From: Lunularia cruciata | Lineage: Eukaryota; Streptophyta; Marchantiopsida; Lunulariales; Lunulariaceae | Length of the DNA: 64,000 nucleotides | Assembly (NCBI GenBank): GCA_948567375.1 | Contig: OX419760.1 | Location: 31,248,001 to 31,312,000, forward strand | Reading direction: 5' to 3' | In this document: piece after piece, positions 48,967-59,391 of the stretch | Numbering within the stretch: the stretch's first letter is position 1 | Layout: the number at the start of each line of letters is the position of its first letter | Translations under genes and position numbers: made by a program | Notes under the pieces: generated by a model | The model's database searches: none | What the model saw: the letters and a program-made list of their open reading frames with translations, nothing else | Told to the model about the DNA's origin: nothing

Positions 48967-50373
48967 TATTCCTCCGCCTCTAGTTGGTGACGTCCTCGTT
49001 GCCAGTGAAGCTTCAAATTCTTGGATGGCTGTCTATGCATTCTAGAGGTGAGAAAGAGGTCCCCATGTGGCATCATGAAATGGATACCCTTTCCAAAGGA
49101 CCTTGTTCTCCGTATGTTGGCGACGGCCTTGTTGAATATGACGACGTGCAAGGATACAATCAACTTCGTACTCCTCATGATCATTGATAGGGACATGAAG
49201 AAGAGGAAATTGGACTCAAGAGAAAAAGGAAGAGGGGTTAAGAACAAAGAGTTTCAACTTGGAAATATGAAAGAAAAGATGGATACGCATATGACAAGGC
49301 AAAGCAAGTGGATAAGCAACAAGAGAGACGATTTGGGTGATATCAAAGGGTCTTATCCAATTAGGGGCAAGTTTACGAACTTAGGTATCAAGTGGGAGAG
49401 GGAGGTTACTAGAGGATAGCATGACTTTATCACCGACTTCAAAGGTGAGATCATGACGATGGTGGTCCTCATATTGTTTTTGGCAATTTTGAGCAACAAG
49501 GAGGTGAGACTTGGCTTGTTGGAGAGAGTGAAATATATTGGTCAAGAATATGGAAGTATGAGGAACTTGAGATGGAGGGAGAGCAAGAAGAGAATCTGGA
49601 ACAAGCGGATCTTGGTCAAAATTGAGACAGAGAGGAGAAAATCTGGTGCTTGCTTGTTTGGAATTGTTGTAGATAAATTCTACAGCTACAAGACATTCAT
49701 CTAAATTGGTATGGTGAACATTGACAAAAGCATGTAACATATCCTCCAATGTACGCTTTGCACATTTGGTTTGTCCATTAGTTTGAGGATGATAGGCCGT
49801 GGATAAAGCAAGCTTGTTGCCGAGTATCTAGAAGAGTGCTTGCCAAAACTTCCCATTATATCGAGGATCACGGTTGGAGATGAGTACACATGGCATCCCA
49901 TGATGCTTGAAGATATTGTCAAAGTAGATTTGCGCTAAGGTTGGAGCATCCACGATATCACAAGTTGGTGCCAAGTGGATTTTCTTACTAAGCTTATCCA
50001 CAAATACCACAATTGTGGTGTGTTCTTGTTTTGTCTTTGGCAAAGATGTGATGAGATACAAGCTCACATGCTCCTAGTGAGCGGATGGAACAGCAAGTGG
50101 TTGAAGAAGTCCACTCAACTTTTGGTTGTTGGCCTTGTTATGTTGGCAGCTTTCACACGATTGGACAAATTCTTGAACATCTTGTGTCATGTTGGGCCAC
50201 CACCATTGACGTTGGAGGGTACCCAAGGTCTTGTCCACACCCATGTGACCAACAATGGGTAAATCATAGGCTTGGATGATACACATGTATGGGTGAGTGC
50301 ATGCTCTTAACGGGCAGAGATCTTTTGGAGAGTGATGCCGATGGCCTTTGAAAACTTGGCGATTGCTCAACAT
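48967..50373 (-). pseudogene. Chromovirus-type Ty3/gypsy integrase with degenerate C-terminal chromodomain-like tail
   Basis: The HHCC zinc finger reads GHMGVDKTLGTLQRQWWWP...VQSCESCQHNKA (50,074-50,373). The catalytic core follows in broken frames: VVFVDKLSKKIHLAPT, ISNRDPRYNGKFW and, across a stop, LSTAYHPQTNGQT (about 49,790-50,060), typical of the D,D35E integrase of chromoviruses. FEVGDKVMLSSSNL at about 49,400 is the GPF/GPY-like module. The last part (48,939-49,247) reads RMHRQPSKNLKLHWQRGRHQ, consistent with an eroded chromodomain and tail. It is adjacent to its polypurine tract and 3' LTR. The RT half is missing. Confidence 0.85.
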
Positions 50374-50665
50374 AGGGATACCTTACGTTATGCTACTATT
50401 TGAGGAGGAGGCTGAAGACCTTTGATCCATTGATTTCATCTAGGGGACTATGTATATCTACAACAAACATTATTGATGACACTTGATGTTTTGATAGGCC
50501 GCACTATCTTGAGAGTGCACAAGGTTTTACCATCTAGAGTCCTTGTGTTAAAAGGACGTGATGGTGTTATTTGAAAGGATCATGTGCTCAATTTTGTGCC
50601 ATGCCACCTCCCAAACATTGGTGGTATTATGGACCCAAGCTTGGCACTTGTATGTGCAGGCTTGA

Positions 50666-51098
50666 TGTAACAATATGGAGTTTAGTGACAAAGTTGGTCG
50701 GGCTTACAAAGTAGAGAATAAGACAAAATAGCTTAGAATATTCTAGAAGCATCTAAGAAGCTCTTGGGAAGCTTCCCAACTAGTTAACTTGCGCCCTAAG
50801 TAGGTAGCTTCTAGAAGGAAGCTTCTAGAAGCTTCTAGAAGCTTCTAACTAGCTTAGCTTGCACGCCAAGTAGGCGGTTTCTAGAAGGAAGCTTCTCGAG
50901 AAGCTTCCTAGTTAACTTGGCTTGCACTCCAAGAAAGCGGCTCAAGGAAGCTTCTTGAAGAAGCTTCAAGGGTCTTGTATGCTACCTATAAATACTAGGG
51001 CCGAAGCTCATGCTAGGCATTCGGAGTTTTCTCTCATTCAAGTGTCCCAATGTGAGCTTCCATTCTCCTATTTCTCTCCTCGGTTTTGGTCTTTTACA
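50666..51098 (+). mobile_element. Solo LTR (433 bp) with CTTGA target-site duplication
   Basis: It starts TGTAACAATATGG and ends TCTTTTACA. The 5-bp sequence CTTGA lies directly on both sides (50,661-50,665 and 51,099-51,103). There is no internal domain, so it arose by LTR-LTR recombination after insertion. It is the same family as the LTR at 48,556-48,966, in inverted orientation to it. Confidence 0.92.
50766..50994 (+). promoter_or_regulatory. Predicted LTR promoter: heat-shock-element clusters plus TATA box
   Basis: At 50,818-50,845 six alternating GAA/TTC units follow one another at the exact 5-bp spacing (the core is GAAGCTTCTAGAAGCTTC extended by one more repeat). Further clusters are GAAGCTTC at 50,769, two GAAGCTTC cores at 50,888-50,907 and GAAGCTTCTTGAA at 50,947-50,959. 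The consensus HSE is nGAAnnTTCnnGAAn. A TATA box TATAAATA lies at 50,987-50,994, about 30-220 bp downstream, leaving about 75 bp of transcribed LTR. Binding by heat-shock factors is predicted, not shown. Confidence 0.7.
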
Positions 51099-51414
51099 CT
51101 TGAGGTGTATATTATGTGGCTCTTCTGGTGGGGCTGCTACTATGTTAGTGTGTGATAGCTGTTTGAGAGGATGGCATATGGCACGTATGACTCCTCCCTT
51201 CATAGTGGTTCCTTAGGGACAATGGTTATGTCTTAGATTTACTTGACCTATAGCTAGTGCATTCTTTATATGGTATAGATTGCAGACAGGCGACTAACAA
51301 TGGGGCTCCATAGCACCCGGCCTTCTAATCTTTGCGTATCATAGGGTATATCATATACTTGGAGTAGATGTCTATCTGTAGTTAGAGAGACCTAACCGCC
51401 AACTAGGGGCAATT

Positions 51415-52080
51415 GTGGCACTTTAGAGTCTATGCATGACTTATGTGTGTGTTGTGCTTCTATAGTGTATGATGTTGACAACAATGTATGTTGTGTAGCA
51501 ATGTATATGCGCATGACAATTTTTACGCCATTTGTAGTGTCACATCTAGATTGCTTGGACATTGGAGTTGCAATGATAGTAGTTAGATATATTTCAACAG
51601 GTTCCTCTAGACTACTTTTCAACGGTCAGATTTTATGTTTGGGGTACTGACTTCACAATGGGGCCCACTGTTACTATGCACGGATTGCACCATTGATTGT
51701 GCCGTCAATGGGACAGTTAGGATTTCAGACCTAGCTCAAGTCCAGGGGGTATACTTTCAAAGTGCAGCTCCAGAGAGCTCACTTCTTTGATGTTGAGCCT
51801 TCGAGTTCCTGGCTATGGTGGATAGAGGCCAACAAATGTCACCAAGATTCTCTTAGCTAGAGTGGGTGTGGCTTGATTGTAATTGGTGCCCTATTGTTGG
51901 CAATTTATAGAGTGATAGATCAAGTATTGATCTGAGTTGAGTTGATTTGAGTTGATTTGAGTGTTGTTAACAATCTAATTATTGTGGCACTTTAGAGTCT
52001 ATGCATGACTTATGTGTGTAATGTGCTTCTATAGTGTGTGATGTTGACAGCTATGTATGTTGTGTAACAATGTATATGCG
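51415..52080. repeat. Direct repeat pair of about 95 bp
   Basis: TGTGGCACTTTAGAGTCTAT and the following sequence, ending AACAATGTATATGCGCA or a close variant, occur at about 51,415-51,512 and again at about 51,982-52,080 with few differences. The intervening 470 bp shows no coding domain. They may be short terminal repeats or a local duplication. Confidence 0.7.
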
Positions 52081-52282
52081 CACAACATGTGGGTTGCAAT
52101 TTTATCCTTTTCAAGGGCTTTGATTTATATAGGTGGTGGAGAGTTAAGAGAAGGGTGTGTTAGGAGGAGGAGTCTCAAGGGAGAGGAAGATATTGAGAAT
52201 GAGAGTTGTAGTAGAGCATGGAGACTAGGCATTGGAGAGAGCAATTGAGTAGGAGATGTCCTATGCTCTCAATCTATCACGC

Positions 52283-53709
52283 CCAAATCTTTTTCTCATC
52301 AAGCTTCAGATTCTACACTGTGATGGCTTATGAGACTAAATGGTGAAACATTTTGGGGTTGCATCCAAGGAATCAATGATGGGAAATCCAAATCCTATCA
52401 TCTTTCCAATGCTTACTTATAAGAAAGTTTGGGATCTAACAATTTATGTGCTCTTATAGATGGAGAATGACTTAATTTTTCTCATGAGCTTCATGGTGGA
52501 ATTATGGGGTCCATGTGTCAATGGGTAAAGAAACTAAATGATAAACTTGCAAGAGATTGGGTCCCAAGGAGAGAACTCAAGAGTTTTTGACCATTGAAGG
52601 AGTTTGCAAAGGGAAATTAGGGATTATAGACCACCATTGGAGAGAAGAGTTGACAAGCTACAATTTGGAGACACAAAATAGATGATCTGAGTAGATTATA
52701 GGGGGGATATGATTGGTTGAATCAAGGGGGTAGAATTTATACCCATGAGCACAAAATAGGCAATTTGGAGAGCTTTAGGAGACACTTTTAGAATCTATCA
52801 ATGGATTTGAAGAGTAGAAAACGTGCTTATAGTGCTTAGTGCAAGAAATTTGAGTTTTAAGTCAATCTCAAATAAGATTTGGTTGATTGAAGTTTGTACT
52901 TTTGTGATATAAGGTGTTGGAGAAGAGCTAATAACCAAGTTTGGAGTTTTGATCACTCCCCAAGTTGTGGATAGAGTCACCTTATGAAGAATTCCAATGT
53001 TGTTAGTGGCTAGATTTTGCACCTCTATGCAAAGATTTCATGTGAATTCATCAAAGAGAGAATTGTGGGTCTTGGATCAAGTATATTTGGCTATGTAGAG
53101 CTCACAAGTTAGCCCTGCTCAAGAATTGATCCATATCTAGGGATTAGGGTTTGATTAGGTCATCAAACTCGATAGAGGGTAAGGTAAGGGCACAACTAGC
53201 TACTATAGAAAATTTTATTGGTTGTGGGTTTAGGGAGAGAGAAAGAGTTGATACAACAAGTCCTATCAAAAATACTATTGTAAGCTTGGTAGAGCAATTC
53301 TATCTTCAATCATGATTGAATGGCAATTCTTCTATTTTCATGATTGTTATTGAGGATTTTAGATTGTTGGAGTGGTTTTGAGTATCAAGTTACCTCTGAT
53401 TTAGAAATCTAGGGAAAAGTTACAAAGAACCAGGATCAAACGCTGAATTAGGGATTTCAAATTTAGGGTGAAAATTGCAAAAAATAAGCCAATCTTGAGA
53501 GCTTGTCAATGAATTTTTAGTGATTGGATTGTGGTTTACTTCATATTATTGTGAAGCTTACCTCACAAGTTTTCCATTAAATCTTAAAACACTTCAATCC
53601 AAGTTACACAAAAGTAGTTATGTTCATATAATTTATGATTTGTTTTCTTGTTAAAAAGACATAGAAATTTCCCACTTGGGTCAGAAATTGATTGAAACTC
53701 AAAGTACAG
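52283..53709. other. No gene recognised
   Basis: AT-rich sequence between retroelement fragments, with only short ORFs and no domain I can name. Probably eroded transposon or filler DNA. Confidence 0.4.
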
Positions 53710-56700
53710 TGTGACAACCCGGCAAATATCACTTTTGCGGTAATCAGGTAAGTAAAGTTTGTTCATGCAGAGATACGATTCAGAATTGGTCAAATACAAA
53801 GTCAAAAGTAACAATGTAGTTCTTCTTGGTTGCGTCTTTAATCTCTCAGGTAGAAACCACACCCAGAAGAGAGTAACAAGCACTGATTTGCAATCTTGTC
53901 ACTAATTCACACTTCTTAATCACAACACCTTTAATTCTTTCCAAACAATCTTGATTGTGATGATTCAGGCTCTCTTGAAAACGACACTTCATTGCAAAAC
54001 GACTTTGCCTCAAAATTGTGTTCCACCCCTCCACTGAAGGCACAACTTCCTTGATCGAAATTGCTTCACATCAACCTCGCACTACAGTCACAAATGCAGA
54101 ATACTACCAACACTACAATTCCTCTCAGATCTGTTAAGGCATTGCTTTGATTGCACTTCACTCAAGATCAAACACACAAAATGAAGATCAAGGCTGTGGA
54201 ATCCAACATCCAACATGCACATTGACTTGCACTTTGAATTTCTTCACACACTCACAAACACAAGTACAACGTTGATACTCAAAATCAAGCTCAAGCAACG
54301 AGCAGTGCTTCACAACACTTCGCTTTATCTATTCTCAGAAATAATGAGCACTGAACAACATAATATTGCGAATGTCACTCTTAAATAGTGAATCAATCGA
54401 CAGTTCTAAAAACTATATTGTTCTACAACAACCTTTCTAACCTGCAGATCCAAAACGACAATCCACCTCTTCATATCTACCTCTTCAAATCTCAAAATTG
54501 TTACTAATCCGATCCGATGTCTACTTCTTCCTCGGCTTTCAAACCTGACCCAAAGCAAATTTACTTCCTACTACTCTATCCTCGGGTTTCATATCTTCTA
54601 CCTCTTCTACCAATTCCAATGATTCTCTTTCTTGATCTGAAATTGCACTACTGGGTAATCTATCTAACTCTTCATCTCTCGACCCACTCTTCTCTAATGT
54701 CTCCATTGGTAACTCCAAAGACATTTGCACTCCTATGTTATCTACTTCGGGTTTTGCTTTAACATCTTTCCGAAGTTTTTCTCTCTATTTTCACTAAGTC
54801 TTATCTAATTGAAATGTTGTCTTCTACCTCTAAGATCTTCTTGTCTACATGAGTTCTAAGAGTAATTAATAAGGCATTCATATTTGTATCCTTCCCTTGT
54901 CTTTGCCTTGTCTCTTGCACCAACAGCTTCAACTCGTGCAATCTTGTCTCTTCAATCCAAATGCTAGCCTCTGTACTTAGCATTGCATTCATCTGGAGAA
55001 CTATCTCCTTCAAAGGCTCCAATCTCATCTTCCGCTCTCATTCTCGATCCACAAGCCAGTCCTCCCTGTACATTGCCAATTCTGCTTCGAGCTCGGCTTT
55101 CACTGTCTCCTTCTCCTTCTCCTTCTCCTTCTGTACAACTCTCTCCTCCTAATTATGAAGTAGCTCTCGTAATCTTTCTTCTTCTCTATATCGTGCTGCC
55201 AACTCTCGTTGCCAAAGTTGCTTCTTCTCCTTGACACTCTCCATCACCCTATCAAGCTCTTGATCCTTTGTAGCTACTCTCGCCATAACATGGATAACCT
55301 CTACTCTTGAATCAACAAACTGCTGCTTCAAGATCTCGTTCTCAGCTACTTGTCTCTCCCTTGCTATGTCACTCTTCTTCACAAGATCCTCTCGATAATG
55401 CACTTCTCTCTTCATGTCTCCAATTACCTGACTTCTCACTACTGCCTCTGCTTGCAGCTCTTCTTTTTCCTCCTCACCTCGAGTTATACTCTTCTTCAAC
55501 TCTGATTTTTCTTCTTCCAGTCTTGCTAATACCTACAACACAATCTTCACCTCTAGACAAGTCGACTACATCTCCTTCTTCATGTACTCTAGCTTTACCA
55601 ACAGAGGACACACAACTTCTCGCAGGTACTCCACTCCATCACTGGCAACTACTTCAACCTGTGGAGTGATCTCCTTCTTTACCTCTTCTTCACCCGATAC
55701 TTGCCTTCTTCTCTGCAACTGTCATATCGGAATAGACGCCTCACTTCTTGAGCTTTCATGTGCTTCTTCCTCCACCGTACTCGGACCTGCTTCGTACTTT
55801 GCCTTACATCTTGAGCGAACTCCTCTCTGCACTACAATCTTCTTTTCTTTGGGCTCATTACTTCTTCTTCCAACTATGTGTTGTCCTCGGCTTCAATTTC
55901 TGCCTGCACTTCTTCTTTTGCAGCAGTTGGTGCCGATGTCATTTCTCCTCCTTCATCACTATCGCTACTCGTATCTCCACTCTATAGCGTTAGCTTGGGC
56001 TCCTCCTCGTGTTCCGAGTCTTTGGTCTTAAGCTTAGCATCACCTTCCGAGTCTTCATCCTCCGACTCAATCACCACCATACCTCACCTCGGGTTGCCCC
56101 TCTAGGTCTTTTGAGGTTTCTTTGTGTCTTTGGCTTCACCCTGCAGACTTCTCTTCTTTGAGTTTGGAGTACTCACTTTGATCTCCACGTTCTTCCCCGT
56201 CTTCATATAGTAGTCATTGGTGCTCCTGATTTGCAAAATGTATTGCTCGAGATTGACCTCCTTTCTCAAATCTGGATGGAAGTGCGACACCATTTGAGTT
56301 TGCTCCGCCGAGTTCAGCAAATTCAACCCAAGGTAGAAATGTGCTGCAAATGGCACAATGTAGTGTGGAGGTGATTTATCCCGCAAATTCCACACCATTT
56401 GTCTCGTTCTACCATGGAAACACCTCATCCAATTGATCGGTTCTCTTGCAAATAACTTGTGAAAGAACCGCACTCGGTGTTTCATCACATACCTGGTTCT
56501 CTCCAGCTTCAGGATAGCCATCAGCGCACTCACAATTCCTCTCTTCACAGGGTCTTTGTAGCTCTCAACTTTGTACCCATTCTTCCTCCGCTTTGACGAG
56601 AATGCATCTCTCACCTCTTGAGTTTCTTGAGCTATCTCTCCCTTCCCCAAGAACGTGGCTCCCTGCTCCGAGCCTGCTTCCTTCCCGAGTACAAGTCTCC

Positions 56701-57069
56701 AATCCGACTCTATCCAGCAAGCCGGATTTCCTCTCTTCCCTTCTTCCTTGGGTCCATCAAGACACTTGCTCTTGATGATTCTATCATGAAACCTGGAAAG
56801 CTCACATTCTAGTTCCATGCCAAGAAAGTGATCCGAAGTCGGCTCAAGACTTTGATCCTAGCGATCACATCTAACCTCCAAATTGCATGATTTCTCACTA
56901 CAAATTTAGAGTTCTTCTTTCCTCCTCCCATCTCTTCTGCCTTCTCACTATCTCTCGATTTCACTCTCGCGACTTCTCCCTTACACACTAACGTGATTCC
57001 AACTCTATTTCCCTTCCCACGATCACTTGCAAGACAACTTCTCAATGGCAAAGGAAAATTGCTCGACAT
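53710..57069 (-). mobile_element. LTR plus coiled-coil-ORF module, copy 4 (best preserved)
   Basis: The LTR-like part (53,710 to about 54,490) begins TGTGACAACCCGGCAAATAT on the + strand, i.e. it ends GTTGTCACA on the minus strand. It matches copy 3 closely past 54,500. The minus-strand ORF runs from ATG 57,069 through 56,809, continues from 56,818 to 56,102 in another frame, then through 55,149-55,499 and 54,539-55,028. The N-terminal part (MELECELSRFHDRIIKSKCL..., MRCFHGRTRQMVWNLRDKS) belongs to no family I recognise. The rest is Lys/Glu-rich heptad-like sequence. CTCTATAAAAATC precedes the ATG on the minus strand. It lies between a gypsy integrase and an LTR, the position used by extra 3' ORFs in some plant gypsy elements. 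Confidence 0.65.
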
Positions 57070-57089
57070 TTCTTCATCGTGAGTTCGAT

Positions 57090-57585
57090 TTTTATAGAGT
57101 TGTGCTTTCTTTGTCTTTCGTCACTTTGAGTTTCTACCAAGAAATCACACCTCTTGCATGCACGTGTCACTGTCAATGAAACTTCACGTGTATGGGCCGC
57201 CAATTTTGAACGGTCCCTTCTTTAATTTCTTGCCCCAACGAAAGGTTGTTAGACTGACTCGCCTCGGGTTGACCTCCCCCCAATACAAAGACACCTTACT
57301 TTGGGTTGTATGCTGATAGGGCATTTCCGAGTACTTTGCCTTATGACCCAAAGTCACTTTATTTTGGGTTTCATCCCGAAGGCTCTTTTCTTTGCCTTCT
57401 TTGGCCATACAGGCGCAATCCAACTTCTCTATACACTTTTTCTTCTTTATTTTGACAAAAAAAAAAAATGTGGGCACCACATACCCCCTCCCTCAAATGT
57501 GAGCATCCCCGCAAACATAGACCTCGGGTGTCTTGGAAACTTCTGAGTCTATGGTCCAATATCTCTGAACTCTCCACCCGTTTAC
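57090..57585 (-). other. Non-coding tail after gypsy integrase, with purine-rich tract
   Basis: On the minus strand the integrase frame gives way to TTTGAGGGAGGGGGTATG (57,482-57,500), a good polypurine-tract candidate, followed by TGTGGTGCCCACA and a T-run. An LTR could begin there. No matching LTR was found in the window, so the boundary with copy 4 of the coiled-coil module is unresolved. Confidence 0.45.
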
Positions 57586-58329
57586 TCAAGTGGCAAAAGG
57601 ATTACCTTCAAAGTCTACAAGCTGCATGGACCCATTTTCATAAAGATGAAGAACTCGATAGGGACCCATCCATCTTAAATGCAACTTGCCTGGAAAAAAT
57701 ATTCGGCGATTGTCATATAACAAAACCAAATCCACTTCACGTACAATTATAGGCTTGATTCTCTTATTGTGCATGACTTTCCTCTGTGCTTGTACTTCTT
57801 TTGTGGTTTGCATTGCATCATCTCTTTTCTCTTCTAACCACATCAATTGATGAATCTGAAGATCCTGCTTTTCCTCTTCCGACATTTGTTCTTTGCAAAG
57901 AATCCGATATGTCAGCACTTCAAATTCAACTGGCAGTATGGGATGCAAGCCATATGTCAAGAAGTATAGAGTTTGTTTGGTTGTAATCTTTTCTGTCATT
58001 CAATAGGCCCACAATGCGGCTGGTAATTTCATATCCCAGTCATAGGCATAATTGACAGTCACCTTATTCAAAATTTTGCAAAGTAACTTATTCGCTTTTT
58101 CCGGTAAGCCATTTGCTTTTGGGTTATAAGGAGTCGTCTTCCGATGTTTAATCTGAAAGTACTTGGTTAATGCCTCCATTATAGAGTTCAAAAAATGTGT
58201 TCCTCGGTCACTGACCAATTCCAAAGGACACCCATATTGGGAGATGATGTTTTGAAAGAAGAATTCCGCCACCGTTTCAGCATCATCTCTGCAAGTTGCT
58301 TCAACTTTGACCATCTTGGTAGCATAGTC
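57586..58329 (-). pseudogene. Ty3/gypsy integrase, C-terminal part
   Basis: Continues the integrase after the solo LTR: DYATKMVKVEA, ELVSDRGTHFLNSI (second catalytic Asp region) and TTPYNPKANGLPEKANKLL, where the usual catalytic Glu follows the NG motif. Then LTYGLHPILPVEFEV and LHLRWMGPYRVLHLYENG, the GPY/F module at the end of integrase. There is a frame break at about 58,000. Confidence 0.9.
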
Positions 58330-59021
58330 TGTAACACCCATTTGTGCATGTGTGTGGTATTGTGATATTTAGCTTGGTATTACAAGTACTTAAGAGATAT
58401 TATTTATATAGAGATAAAGGATGGTTCTATATTAGTCATGGTTAGCTAAAGTTAGTCATAGCTAAGATAGATGGGACCTTACTTTAGAGGAAGTAGAAAA
58501 GATGAGCACCACTATTTTGGATTTTAGTGTGTTGACTTGGTATTATTCCTAGGTGTTTGGCTTTGAGGAAAGAGTTAAGAACTCTTGGGCCCGCAAGCCT
58601 TTTTGTTTTGGATTCTTCTTTAGTCCAAGGATAGCCCATGTGAAGGAATCCTTGACTTAGTGGTTGGGTCAAGATAAGACCACATGCTTAGGGGAATATG
58701 CCCATGTGAATGGATATTCCTTTCTACTTTTTGACTTTACTTGACTTTTAGTTTAGTAACTTGAGTTACTATGGTAACTAGTAACTTTGGTACGTAACTA
58801 TTTCATAAGTATATAAACAAGGGGTGAGGAGGTACTCATCATCCTTTCATTTGCAACTATCTCTCTCTCATTGAGTTCTCTAGTGAGCAATGTCTTGAGT
58901 CTTGGAGTGTTAGCCTTGGAGGAGTATGATGGAGTTGGGGTTCCTTGCCTTCTTAGTCCATGGTGCGCTACCATAATAGCCATCAGATGTTCATCTTGAG
59001 TGAGAGACAGGCCGGCTCACA
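58330..59021 (+). mobile_element. Solo LTR (692 bp), TGTAACACCC family, with AGTC target-site duplication
   Basis: It starts TGTAACACCCATTTGTGC and ends GGCCGGCTCACA. AGTC flanks both sides (58,326-58,329 and 59,022-59,025). Removing it and one AGTC restores an uninterrupted integrase frame (ILVCTDYATKMVKVE) on the minus strand. A TATA-like TATATAAAC lies at 58,810-58,818. It matches the LTR at 45,426-46,179, so the two belong to one gypsy family. Confidence 0.93.
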
Positions 59022-59391
59022 AGTCAGTGCAAACCAAAATGTATTGCTTTCTTGTGACTCGGGTCATTGGTTGAATGGGACCCACAAAATCAATTCCCCA
59101 TTTCTCAAATGGGGCCAAAGGCAAAATTGGTCTCAAAGGCCATTGAGAAGTAGCCATTGGCTTCCCCGTTCTCTAACAAGCATCACAGCTTTGGATATGA
59201 GTGTGCACGTCTTTGTACATTGTATGCCACCAATACCCTGCCAAAAGAATTTTCTTTATAGTATTCTTCAGAGCATAGTGTCCCGATGCTTTGGAGTGTA
59301 AGGATTCAATCACTCTTCCTACTTCGTATGACTCCAAGCATCGCCAAAGTACTTTGTCTTTGCACATCTTAAATAAAATGTTATGTTTGAG
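59022..59391 (-). pseudogene. Ty3/gypsy integrase, N-terminal part
   Basis: The zinc-binding HHCC region reads SLHSKASGHYALKNTIKKIL...THIQSCDAC (59,173-59,367). After a stop at the last Cys, GKPMATSQWPLRP and PFEKWGIDFVGPIQPMT lead into the catalytic core up to the solo LTR. It follows the RT-RNase H frame directly on the minus strand. Confidence 0.9.

Larger units (their letters stand above)
50440..51245 (+). pseudogene. Degenerate + strand ORF with a PHD-type zinc finger, split by a solo LTR
   Basis: Left of the LTR, LVLKGRDGVI, a stop, then KDHVLNFVPCHLPN and LALVCAG read in one frame. Removing the LTR and one copy of CTTGA continues directly into LRCILCGSSGGAATMLVCDS, then CLRGWHMARMTPPFIVVP, a stop and GQWLCL. 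The C-x2-C ... C-x2-C-x4-H spacing and WH...PP...VP.G.W.C pattern match the PHD C4HC3 finger. The third-block Cys after WHMA has become Arg, and there are stops, so it is dead. It is probably a retroelement or transposon ORF. PHD fingers bind histone H3 tails; a targeting role is inference. Confidence 0.65.

Noticed and set aside
54983-56031. Long + strand ORFs rich in Ser, Leu and Pro
   Set aside because: They are the antisense of the Glu/Lys-rich coiled-coil ORF; the low-complexity composition explains the open frames.
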